Assembly: GCA_021737945.1 (NCBI GenBank)
Contig: JAIPCX010000002.1
Span: 62,001-126,000, forward strand
Origin: Polynucleobacter sp.
GTDB taxonomy: Bacteria > Pseudomonadota > Gammaproteobacteria > Burkholderiales > Burkholderiaceae_D
Length of the DNA: 64,000 bases
Direction of reading: 5' to 3'
Under the pieces are notes generated by a model. It was not told the origin of the DNA. It saw only the letters and a program-made list of their open reading frames with translations, and did not search any database. How positions within the stretch are numbered: the stretch's first letter is position 1; the number at the start of each line of letters is the position of its first letter. Made by a program: the position numbers and the translations under genes. Positions 19,536 to 28,128 of the stretch are shown piece by piece.

Positions 19536-20684
19536 ATGAGAATGCGCTCTGCACTGTTGGCACTCTGGCCACCCAATCGAAAACTCTGGCTGCCACTAGC
19601 GGTCATAGCGATGATTTTGATGGCCCATCTTTTACTTATACAGTGGGCACAAGATAGCTTGGAATTTATGCGGCTACTCGATGCGGATAATGAACCCGTA
19701 GAAATCGTACTGCGCGCTCCGACGCCATCCGTTCCTGCACAAACTAAGCCTGCAGCACCCAAAAAAATTCCTCCTGCCGACCCAACACCGGTTATTCCTG
19801 CCCCAGCAGCCGTGCAGGAAGTCAATCCCGCCCCGACTGCTCCGCGCGTCGATACCGCGAGCGAAACCAATAACGTTCCCAACAGCGAATCTACAGCTCA
19901 GATGCACGCGGAGGGAAATGCCTCATCCACAGCATCGGTGAGTCCCAATGTGTCGAATGACGTGCCAGAGAAAAAATCTGAACCTGAAGCAGCGACAGCA
20001 CTCAAAGCCAATGCAGCACCCTTTTTATTTGAACACGTCAGCTTTCCGCCATCGGCCGAATTACGTTACAACGCCTTAGCTGCTCAGGGAGCTCGTAGCC
20101 TTTCAGGTAGTGGCAACATCGTATGGCAACACGATGGACAAAGTTACACCCTCAAAGGCGAAGCTAGTGCATTACTACTGTCGCTACTTAGCTACCAAAG
20201 TAGCGGACAACTGGGCAAAACTGGCATACTGCCCGACCTTTACTACGAAAAACGCATTGGTAAGTCGGCTACGCAAACGCATTTTGTACGAGAGCGTAAA
20301 ACCATTAGTTTTTCTGCTTCGACAGCCACCTATGAAATACAAGGCGGCGAACAAGATCGTGGCAGCGTGATTTGGCAGCTGGTGGGAATCGCACGCGGCG
20401 ATCCCACTAAACTGGAACCGGGTCTGATGTTTGAAACCGTGATTGCAGGCAGCAAGGCTGCCGATCGTTGGCGCGTACAAGTCAGCAGCAAAGAAAGCCT
20501 GACGCTGACGGATGGAGCTATCACTGCCTGGCATTTTTCATTAACACCCGCAGTCAGTAGCTTTGATTATCAAATCGATTTATGGCTCTCACCAGAAAAA
20601 GAATGGTACCCAGTCAAAATCATGTATGCCAATCGCGCCGGTGCGAATCTCACCATGACACTAGAAAAAATTCAACAGAAGTAG
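19536..20684 (+). CDS. DUF3108 domain-containing protein with TonB-like proline-rich N-terminus
   Basis: 382 aa; N-terminal TM plus Pro/Ala-rich linker, then YNALAAQGARSLSGSGNIVWQHDGQSYTL and QGGEQDRGSVIWQLVGI. Confidence 0.82.
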   Translation: MRMRSALLALWPPNRKLWLPLAVIAMILMAHLLLIQWAQDSLEFMRLLDADNEPVEIVLRAPTPSVPAQTKPAAPKKIPPADPTPVIPAPAAVQEVNPAPTAPRVDTASETNNVPNSESTAQMHAEGNASSTASVSPNVSNDVPEKKSEPEAATALKANAAPFLFEHVSFPPSAELRYNALAAQGARSLSGSGNIVWQHDGQSYTLKGEASALLLSLLSYQSSGQLGKTGILPDLYYEKRIGKSATQTHFVRERKTISFSASTATYEIQGGEQDRGSVIWQLVGIARGDPTKLEPGLMFETVIAGSKAADRWRVQVSSKESLTLTDGAITAWHFSLTPAVSSFDYQIDLWLSPEKEWYPVKIMYANRAGANLTMTLEKIQQK

Positions 20685-20691
20685 CGCTTAC

Positions 20692-21423
20692 ATGAAGAAA
20701 AAAATTTTACTATCCACCCTAGTGGGTTTCCTATTTTTTGGGTTCACCGCCCTCACTCATGCTCAAGAAAAAATTAACCCACCACCATCGGCTAAATTAG
20801 ATTACCTTATTCGTGCCGACCTCCACGGTCTATCGCTTGAAGGTAATGGCACCATAGACTGGCAATTCAATTCGCCTAAATATCGACTCCAATTTGATAC
20901 TCGCAGCCCATTGATTGGATTACTACTTTCAGAGCGAAGCGAGGGTAGCATTGAGCGCCGCAACTTACTTCCTACAAGTTTTTATTCCAAGCGCTTTCGC
21001 AAAGATCCAACGACGGTGAATTTCGATCGTCAGTCAGGCAGCATAATTTTTCCAGGTGATACGGCGGCGCTAAAGCTCGAAGGCGGAGAGCAAGATCGCA
21101 TCAGCGTGCTTTGGCAGCTAATCTCCATGGTGAGAGCGGCGCCTGCGAAATTCAATGAAGGTTCACCTTGGAAATTTTTCGTCATTGGACATCGTGGCGG
21201 CGAAAACTGGACCTTTATCGTCGATGGCAAACAACGCTTAAGCACTGCGCTGGGCGAAGTCGATAGTCTTCATCTAGTACATTTACCTGCTGAGAATACC
21301 AACGCACCCAAAATTGACATCTGGCTGGCACAAAGTATGGATTGGCTGCCCGTTCGCATACGCTTCTCAGAAGCGAACGGCGATACGATAGAGCAGAATT
21401 TAGAAAGGATACAAAAAAAGTGA
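20692..21423 (+). CDS. DUF3108 domain-containing protein
   Basis: 243 aa; signal peptide; [42 protein letters not shown]; paralog of preceding ORF. Confidence 0.82.
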   Translation: MKKKILLSTLVGFLFFGFTALTHAQEKINPPPSAKLDYLIRADLHGLSLEGNGTIDWQFNSPKYRLQFDTRSPLIGLLLSERSEGSIERRNLLPTSFYSKRFRKDPTTVNFDRQSGSIIFPGDTAALKLEGGEQDRISVLWQLISMVRAAPAKFNEGSPWKFFVIGHRGGENWTFIVDGKQRLSTALGEVDSLHLVHLPAENTNAPKIDIWLAQSMDWLPVRIRFSEANGDTIEQNLERIQKK

Positions 21424-22124
21424 GTAACTCTGCGCTGGTACTTTTTTCAGGTGGACAAGACTCGACCACCTGCCTTGCGTGGGCGCTCTCGCATTATGAA
21501 CATGTAGAAACCCTAGGTTTTAACTACGGACAACGACATCATGTCGAACTCGAACGCAGACCTATCCTTAGTAGCTCACTCAGGCAACTCAACCCTGACT
21601 GGGATGCTCGACTGAGGATGGATCACTTGCTCGATTTGAGTGTATTGAGCGAAATCTCCGATACAGCCTTAACCAGCGATACAAAAATCGCTATGCAAGA
21701 CAATGGTTTGCCCAATACCTTTGTGCCTGGTCGAAATTTATTGTTTTTAACGGTGGCCGCCGCACTCGCTTATCGACGTGGCATCACCACATTGGTGGGC
21801 GGTATGTGCGAAACAGATTATTCGGGATACCCCGACTGTCGTAACGACACCTTACGTGCCCTTGAAAATGCTTTGCAACTGGGAATGCAGTCGACTATAC
21901 GTCTCGAAACACCCTTGATGTGGCTTGATAAATCGGCCACCTGGTCACTCGCTGATAAATTAGGTGGCACAGACCTCATTGAATTAATACGCACAGAGAC
22001 GCACACTTGCTATCTGGGCGAGCGCGGCACCTTGCATGCGTGGGGCTATGGCTGCGGAGACTGTCCTGCGTGTGAACTGCGCGCACGAGGGTATGAAAAA
22101 TTTATGGCTGAATCACAATCCTGA
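21420..22124 (+). CDS. queC: 7-cyano-7-deazaguanine synthase
   Basis: [22 protein letters not shown]-loop, [25 protein letters not shown] zinc site; GTG start at 21420 overlaps upstream TGA (GTGA), so the track start at 21342 is probably too long. Confidence 0.95.
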   Translation: MSNSALVLFSGGQDSTTCLAWALSHYEHVETLGFNYGQRHHVELERRPILSSSLRQLNPDWDARLRMDHLLDLSVLSEISDTALTSDTKIAMQDNGLPNTFVPGRNLLFLTVAAALAYRRGITTLVGGMCETDYSGYPDCRNDTLRALENALQLGMQSTIRLETPLMWLDKSATWSLADKLGGTDLIELIRTETHTCYLGERGTLHAWGYGCGDCPACELRARGYEKFMAESQS

Positions 22125-22170
22125 ATCACAATCTTGATTCTCGTTTTTGATTCACCCCCCTAAAGCTCAA

Positions 22171-22200
22171 TAAAAAAGGGCGGATGTTCATCCGCCCTTT
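22171..22200. terminator. Bidirectional rho-independent terminator
   Basis: AAAGGGCGGATG-TT-CATCCGCCCTTT, 12-bp perfect stem between convergent queC and pqqE. Confidence 0.9.
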
Positions 22201-22220
22201 CGATTTCCAGATCACCAACA

Positions 22221-23408
22221 TCAAATCACTGTATCGCGCGCATCTCGTATCGGTATGGTTGCGTACTTAACTGAGTTAGCGTCATTCCTGTAAATCAACG
22301 GTTTTTCTTGTGCGGCTGCAGTGCGCGCATGTAGCACGATTTTTTTCACATCATCATGATGCGGTGATTTGCCACAAACAGGATCAGCGGCTTCAGCATC
22401 ACCCAATAACGCATAGGCCTGACAACGGCAGCCACCAAAATCTTTTTCTTTATCGGCGCAACTACGGCAAGGCTCTTTCATCCACTCAAAGCCACGATAA
22501 CGATTAAATGCGTCGCTGCGGTACCAAATGTCTTCTAATTTTTCTTCAGCGACATTCGGAAATGTCAGGCCTGATAAAGTTTTTGCAGCATGACACGGCA
22601 AAGCCGAACCATCTGCCGCCACCGCTAAAAATACCGAGCCCCAGCCATTCATGCAGGCCTTAGGTTTATCTTCAAAATAATCGGGAACGACAAACAACAG
22701 GCGCAACTTATTACCCAATTTAGCGCGATATTCATTTACAACCGCTTCGGCACGCTCTAACTGTTCGCGCGATGGCATCAACTGATCGCGGTTAACATGC
22801 GCCCAAGCGTAATACTGAGTATTGGCTAACTCGAGATATTCCACGCCCATCTCTACCGCCATCTCGATGATGCGACCGATATGATCCAGATTGTATCGAT
22901 GCAGAACAACGTTCAGCACCATAGGGTAATCGTATTTTTTAATGAGCTTAGCAACACGATTTTTCAGATCAAAGGTTTTTGTACTGGAGAGAAAATCATT
23001 CATCTCCTTGGTGGAATCTTGAAATGAAAGTTGAATATGATCTAATCCCAACGACTTCATTTTTGAAATACGTTCTTCAGTTAACCCCACACCTGATGTA
23101 ATCAAATTAGTGTAGTAGCCCAGCTGATGTGCCTCACCGATCAACTCTTCTAGATCATCACGCACCAAAGGCTCGCCGCCAGAAAAACCTAATTGCGCCG
23201 CTCCCATTTTGCGGGCCTGACGCAGCACGTCTTTCCATTGATCCGTCGTGAGTTCTTTTTTATCTTCCGCATAGTTCAACGGGTTGTAGCAGAACACACA
23301 ATGGAGTGGGCAACGATAGGTTATCTCCGCCAGCAACCATAAGGGCGGTGGTATTTGTTTAGTTTCAGATAAATCAGACAATCCAACCTCGCTCGGTAGC
23401 AATTTCAA
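22221..23408 (-). CDS. pqqE: PQQ biosynthesis radical SAM protein
   Basis: 395 aa; AEITYRCPLHCVFCYNPL (CxxxCxxC), FSGGEPLVRDDLEEL, C-terminal CRSC...GGCRCQAYALLGD...DPVC SPASM. Confidence 0.97.
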   Translation of the reverse strand: MKLLPSEVGLSDLSETKQIPPPLWLLAEITYRCPLHCVFCYNPLNYAEDKKELTTDQWKDVLRQARKMGAAQLGFSGGEPLVRDDLEELIGEAHQLGYYTNLITSGVGLTEERISKMKSLGLDHIQLSFQDSTKEMNDFLSSTKTFDLKNRVAKLIKKYDYPMVLNVVLHRYNLDHIGRIIEMAVEMGVEYLELANTQYYAWAHVNRDQLMPSREQLERAEAVVNEYRAKLGNKLRLLFVVPDYFEDKPKACMNGWGSVFLAVAADGSALPCHAAKTLSGLTFPNVAEEKLEDIWYRSDAFNRYRGFEWMKEPCRSCADKEKDFGGCRCQAYALLGDAEAADPVCGKSPHHDDVKKIVLHARTAAAQEKPLIYRNDANSVKYATIPIRDARDTVI

Positions 23409-23637
23409 GAAATCCAGTCACATCTTTTTCTAAACCTGTGGCATTGAATGACTGCTCAATATCAGCGATGATGGCGTGCACATCGCGCTCACCATCGCAA
23501 CGCTTCAAAATTTCAGAGGCGCTTTGATTTAGTTTCACCATGCCTTCAGGATATAGCAGTACATATCCTTGCTGCGCTTCTTCGTACTGCATGCGAAACA
23601 GTCTTGCCAGTTTAGGTTTTGCGGTTAAATCAGTCAT
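23374..23637 (-). CDS. pqqD: PQQ biosynthesis peptide chaperone
   Basis: 87 aa; RLFRMQYEEAQQGYVLLYPEGMVKLNQSASEILKRCDGERDV; overlaps pqqE start. Confidence 0.95.
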   Translation of the reverse strand: MTDLTAKPKLARLFRMQYEEAQQGYVLLYPEGMVKLNQSASEILKRCDGERDVHAIIADIEQSFNATGLEKDVTGFLEIATERGWIV

Positions 23638-23655
23638 GTTTATTTTCTGGATAAT

Positions 23656-24366
23656 TCAGGGGTAAGCTTTCTCAATCGCATCGGAGATTTGCCACAGCAC
23701 GTCAAGCTTGAACTGCAAAATTTCCAACGCTCGCTCTTGCTGCTCACGCGTTGTGAAGTAATCCAGTGTCACTTGCAAACCATGTTCCACATCCCGCTCA
23801 GCAAGAATCACGCGACTACGAAAGTAAGCCAAGCCCTCTTCTTTAACCCAAGGGTAATGCGTAGGCCAATTCGCCAGACGATCTTTATGAATTTTTGGCG
23901 CAAACATCTCTGTTAACGAAGAACAGACCGCTTCTTGCCACGGCTTGCTACGCGCAAAATTAACATAAGCATCAACAGCAAATTTCACACCCGGCTGTAC
24001 TTTTTTCAGTGACCATAATTCATCACGCGACAAACCGGTTGCTTCACCTAAGCGCGTCCATGCTTCAATGCCGCCCGGCTTATCGCCATAACCATCATGA
24101 TCATGAATGCGATCTATCCATTTACGTCGCACTTCACGATCAGGACAATTCGAGACGATCGCTGCGTCTTTTATCGGAATCATCACTTGGTAGTAAAAAC
24201 GATTAATCACCCAGCCGCGAAGCTGATCAGGCGTTAATGTGCCTTCATTCATACGTACATTGAAAGGGTGATTGATATGATAATTTTTACCTTTTGCACG
24301 CAGCTGAGCTTCAAACTCTTCGCGGCTCCAAGGCATATTTTCTTTCATCGTGACGGGTGCGTTCAT
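23656..24366 (-). CDS. pqqC: Pyrroloquinoline-quinone synthase
   Basis: 236 aa; [56 protein letters not shown]. Confidence 0.97.
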   Translation of the reverse strand: MNAPVTMKENMPWSREEFEAQLRAKGKNYHINHPFNVRMNEGTLTPDQLRGWVINRFYYQVMIPIKDAAIVSNCPDREVRRKWIDRIHDHDGYGDKPGGIEAWTRLGEATGLSRDELWSLKKVQPGVKFAVDAYVNFARSKPWQEAVCSSLTEMFAPKIHKDRLANWPTHYPWVKEEGLAYFRSRVILAERDVEHGLQVTLDYFTTREQQERALEILQFKLDVLWQISDAIEKAYP

Positions 24367-25295
24367 AGCGTGATCTCCATACCATCGTAAGCGACTTCGA
24401 TATTGTGATTCGCCAGCTGCGCGCGCTGTGGCGAGTCTTCATTCAAAATAGGGTTGGTATTGTTGATGTGGATAAGTATTTTTCTTCGAGTACCTACACC
24501 ATCCAATACTTCTATCATGCCACCTGGCCCTGAAAGCTGCAGATGCCCCATATCAGCGGCAGTTTTTTGCGTCAGACCCAGAGTAATCATTTCATCACCG
24601 GTCCAGACTGTGCCATCCACTAAAACACAATCTGCTTTTTTCATCGCTTCAAGTACATGCGGCTCGATCTCTCCTAAACCTGGTGCATAGAATAAGGTTT
24701 TACCGGTCTCAGTATTTTCAATCAACAAACCATTGTTGTCGCCCGGTTGCGGATTAGCACGATGCGGCGAATACGGCGGCGCTTTACTTTTTAATGGCAT
24801 GGGATGAAAACGAATTCCAGCTACTGCAGGTACCTCGATCGCATCAAAACGAGTTTTATCTGCCGACAAGCCTTTTATCTCGTGATGTTCAACACCACAG
24901 TAATGTGAAAGTACTTTCGCTAAAGGCAGGCCGTGATTCAGATCATCCCAAACTGAATATGTGCAATACAGATTCATTTTCTTCTTACCTTCGCGCAGCA
25001 TCAGTAAGCCGGTGATGTGATCAATTTGTGCATCCATCACCATCACTGCAGCAATACCTGAATCGCGTATCGCTCGCGCTGGCTGCAGTGCTGGATTGGA
25101 TCGCAGTTGATAAAGAATATCCGGCGAGGCGTTAATTAACACCCAGTCCGTACCGTTAGCGGACACGGCAATCGATGACTGAGTACGTGACTTTGCGTTG
25201 ATCGTACCGTTACGTACACCCGCACAATTGGCGCAATTGCAATTCCATTGCGGGAAACCGCCGCCCGCCGCAGAACCAAGGACAAGAATTTTCAT
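24363..25295 (-). CDS. pqqB: PQQ biosynthesis protein PqqB (MBL fold)
   Basis: 310 aa; [41 protein letters not shown]. Confidence 0.97.
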   Translation of the reverse strand: MKILVLGSAAGGGFPQWNCNCANCAGVRNGTINAKSRTQSSIAVSANGTDWVLINASPDILYQLRSNPALQPARAIRDSGIAAVMVMDAQIDHITGLLMLREGKKKMNLYCTYSVWDDLNHGLPLAKVLSHYCGVEHHEIKGLSADKTRFDAIEVPAVAGIRFHPMPLKSKAPPYSPHRANPQPGDNNGLLIENTETGKTLFYAPGLGEIEPHVLEAMKKADCVLVDGTVWTGDEMITLGLTQKTAADMGHLQLSGPGGMIEVLDGVGTRRKILIHINNTNPILNEDSPQRAQLANHNIEVAYDGMEITL

Positions 25296-25345
25296 GATTT
25301 TCAGGAGGATTAAATAAAAACTTACTTACTCAGTAATGCAAAAAC

Positions 25346-25450
25346 TCAGCATGAAGCGCGAGGGGAAATCGCGCCATCAACAAGCTTAAACGAATCGGTT
25401 ATAGCCATAATGGCGGCACTAAATATACTGATGGAAGGCGTTGCAGGCAT
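25346..25450 (-). CDS. Small ORF (34 aa) in the usual pqqA position; not a canonical PqqA
   Basis: AGGAGA SD-like sequence a few nt upstream of ATG; translation MPATPSISIFSAAIMAITDSFKLVDGAISPRASC*, with no Glu and no Tyr. Coding status uncertain. Confidence 0.35.
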   Translation of the reverse strand: MPATPSISIFSAAIMAITDSFKLVDGAISPRASC

Positions 25451-25471
25451 AATTGTCTCCTCTTGCTTGCT

Positions 25472-25499
25472 CTGAAAACGGTGAATTTCCGTCATTCAG
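25472..25499. promoter_or_regulatory. Imperfect hairpin/dyad in the leader upstream of the 34-aa ORF and pqqB
   Basis: CTGAA-a-ACGG-tgaattt-CCGT-ca-TTCAG (+ strand); nested complementary arms. Confidence 0.35.
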
Positions 25500-25590
25500 C
25501 ACTGTTTTTTAAGAGTTCAGGATGCTGTCACCACTGAGCTCTTATGTTTTTAATTGAAGCCATTCTAGCCTGAACACTGCACAAAAAAAT

Positions 25591-26535
25591 ATGCCGCCCA
25601 GCGCCTTCGATCAGCAGTATCTTCCCACCGGTGATGGCCACAGCCTCTACCTAGCGCAGTTTGGCAAACCCGATGCCCCCGCGGCAGTGGTGCTACATGG
25701 CGGCCCAGGTAGCGGCACACAACCGTCGGTGCTTGATTGGTTCGATCTTGATCATCAACGAGTCGTGCTATTTGATCAACGCGGCGCAGGGCGGTCGACA
25801 CCCCACGGCGAACTCCAACATAACGATAGCCAACAACTCGTGGCTGATATTGAATTGATACGCACTCATCTGGGTATTGATCAATGGATGGTGGTCGGTG
25901 GTTCGTGGGGAGCGACCCTCGCTTTGTTATATGCAGGTGCGCATGCCTCACGCGTGCATTCACTCATAGTGCGCGGTAGTTTTTTAACCAGTCCGCGCGA
26001 GATGACGTGGTTTTTTCAATCGCTGTGCGCCATGGTGCCGCAAGCATGGGCCGATCTTACTCAGGGATGGACAGACAACGAGCAAAAAAATGTATTGGCA
26101 ACGCTGTCGAAGAAATTACTTCATGAATCACAGCAAAGTGCTGACGATGCGGCAGCACGCTGGAGTCGTTATGAAGACGCGGTCATGCAAGCGATGTCCG
26201 GCAAACTTTCTTCCAAACCGAAAGATAACGATTCATCGCCCGTGCCTACCCGCACTTTGGCCAAGTACCGATTACAAGCTCACTACTTGTCGAATGGCTG
26301 TTTTACCAGCGAGGCCGAACTACTCACCCTCGCAAAAACACTGAGCAGTATTCCTACTGTGCTAATCCATGGAACGCATGATTTGATCTGCCCGCCAGAA
26401 AATGCCCTGCGTCTGGCAAAAGAAATGCCACATGCACAGCTGCGCTGGGTAGAGCGCGGCGGACATACGCCGGCTGATTCAGCGATTGCAAGCGCTTTAA
26501 AACAAGCAATAAGTGAATTACGTCAAAAACCATAA
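25591..26535 (+). CDS. pip: Alpha/beta hydrolase, prolyl aminopeptidase (proline iminopeptidase)
   Basis: VLHGGPGSGTQPSVLDWFDLDHQRVVLFDQRGAGRSTPHGE and GGSWGATLALLYA nucleophile elbow. Confidence 0.88.
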   Translation: MPPSAFDQQYLPTGDGHSLYLAQFGKPDAPAAVVLHGGPGSGTQPSVLDWFDLDHQRVVLFDQRGAGRSTPHGELQHNDSQQLVADIELIRTHLGIDQWMVVGGSWGATLALLYAGAHASRVHSLIVRGSFLTSPREMTWFFQSLCAMVPQAWADLTQGWTDNEQKNVLATLSKKLLHESQQSADDAAARWSRYEDAVMQAMSGKLSSKPKDNDSSPVPTRTLAKYRLQAHYLSNGCFTSEAELLTLAKTLSSIPTVLIHGTHDLICPPENALRLAKEMPHAQLRWVERGGHTPADSAIASALKQAISELRQKP

Positions 26536-26584
26536 GCATCAAACCATAGCTATTTCAGCTCTAGCCCCACTTATAACGAGCAGT

Positions 26585-26614
26585 AAAAAAGGCTGCGTAA
26601 CCGCAGCCTTTTTT
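26585..26614. terminator. Bidirectional rho-independent terminator
   Basis: AAAAAAGGCTGCG-TAAC-CGCAGCCTTTTTT between convergent genes. Confidence 0.9.
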
Positions 26615-26640
26615 GAATGAATCAACTCGTCTTACATTGA

Positions 26641-27138
26641 TTAGAAGTGATATCGCAGGTTTGCTGACCACATACTCATTTTTAAATCTAAGTATTCACC
26701 GAAATAAACGTACTCAACTCCAGCTGACCATTCTTTAGTAAATTTGTAGCCCAGACCCGCACCAATGAGTGGACGAAGTTTAGTATGCTTGTCACCAGCA
26801 TCATCGTAACGGTTCACAGTGGCGCCTAATTTGCCGTATGCCGAAACTGCCTCACTTACAGGATAGGTACCCACACCCGCCAAGTAAAAAGACTGTGCAT
26901 CAAATTTGAATCCCGATGGCTTCACATTTCCGAAACGCACATAACCCACTTCATAGCCCACCATATCCGTCACTGACTGACCATAAGCAATACCAACACC
27001 CGTGGCGCTATCTTCGCCACTTGCATAATCGTACTTTGATTTCCCAGCACTGACCGATACATAACTACCTTCAGCTTGAGCAAACAGGGGAGTTGCCAAC
27101 ACACATCCCAGCAATGCAGTCAACAGTGATTTTTTCAT
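26641..27138 (-). CDS. Outer-membrane beta-barrel protein (OmpA-like/porin-family barrel)
   Basis: 165 aa; signal peptide, EGSYVSVSAGKSKYDY, GAGLGYKFTKEWSAGVEYVYFG, C-terminal ...ANLRYHF (terminal Phe). Confidence 0.82.
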   Translation of the reverse strand: MKKSLLTALLGCVLATPLFAQAEGSYVSVSAGKSKYDYASGEDSATGVGIAYGQSVTDMVGYEVGYVRFGNVKPSGFKFDAQSFYLAGVGTYPVSEAVSAYGKLGATVNRYDDAGDKHTKLRPLIGAGLGYKFTKEWSAGVEYVYFGEYLDLKMSMWSANLRYHF

Positions 27139-27392
27139 GCTCAGTTCCTCTTTAAAAGTAAATCAAATCAATAAAGCTTGTGCAAAGATCGTTTTCAGAA
27201 ATTCTCATTAGCAAAATCATTCATGCTTTTATGAAGCTCTCTAATTACTGGCGCGATTCTACGAAGGCATTGCACTAGAAATCAAATCAAGGTTGCTTAA
27301 ATAAGACGTAATCCGCTTAACAATTTTGTTTTACTTAGATAGACAGATTGTGACGAAAGCAAATTCACAAAAAAGGCTAAGTGAAATAACTT

Positions 27393-27974
27393 TTAGAAGT
27401 TATAGAGCAATCCCGCCGAGAGCAGTGAAAGTTCTGATCCATCGACCACCGTACCAAAATAGGTGTATTCCACTACGCCAGAAATTTCTTTGGAGAACTG
27501 GAATTTGAAACCAGCACCCACCAAGGCTCTCGTTCTATTGACCGTTGTATTTTCGGTTAAGAATGGTGGAAAGCTAAAGTGGGTATTCGTGTGATGCATA
27601 ACCATACCTAACTTACCCTGGAATGACACCAGCGATGAGAGCGGCACATCGCCGATACCTGCAACATAGATGGAACGTGTTTTGAGACTATCGGCGATGA
27701 CTAGATCGCCACCAAATAGATTGAATTTCTTACTAGCAGCGCCGAAATCAATATAACCAATTTCGGCCGCAAAATTAGGGGCAATCGACCTGCCATAGGC
27801 GATGAAACCAGCCGTCGATGTTCTATTCGGATTAACAGGAAGGCCTGTCGTACTTGGGACGCCCGCATACGTAGCCTCGCCCACACCCACTTTCAAATAC
27901 GAGCCTTCCGCATAACTAACTACTGGAAAAAGAAATGCACTACCCAGTAGTGCACTGACAAATACCTTACGCAT
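27393..27974 (-). CDS. Outer-membrane beta-barrel protein, paralog of 26641..27138
   Basis: 193 aa; signal peptide, EGSYLKVGVGEATYAG, GAGFKFQFSKEISGVVEYTYFG, C-terminal ...AGLLYNF. Confidence 0.8.
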   Translation of the reverse strand: MRKVFVSALLGSAFLFPVVSYAEGSYLKVGVGEATYAGVPSTTGLPVNPNRTSTAGFIAYGRSIAPNFAAEIGYIDFGAASKKFNLFGGDLVIADSLKTRSIYVAGIGDVPLSSLVSFQGKLGMVMHHTNTHFSFPPFLTENTTVNRTRALVGAGFKFQFSKEISGVVEYTYFGTVVDGSELSLLSAGLLYNF

Positions 27975-28128
27975 GAAGCTCTCCTTGAAATAATGAAAGT
28001 AGTCGCCGAGCAGGTGATTTCATCCCTGTGTTCACACAACAGGAAATTTCATTAATTCTAAGTAGGAGTTATTAAAATATTTGTCGCTTTATGAGCAACA
28101 TGAATGGGAATAATGTATGACTAATGTA

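Noticed and set aside
23374-23408. 35-nt overlap of pqqD and pqqE as an unusual fusion or frameshift
   Set aside because: Overlapping pqqD/pqqE is an ordinary translational-coupling arrangement; both proteins look complete.
25565-25963. 132-aa minus-strand ORF upstream of the pqq genes (considered as possible pqqA or extra pqq gene)
   Set aside because: Antisense to the strongly supported proline iminopeptidase gene; no PQQ-related motif.
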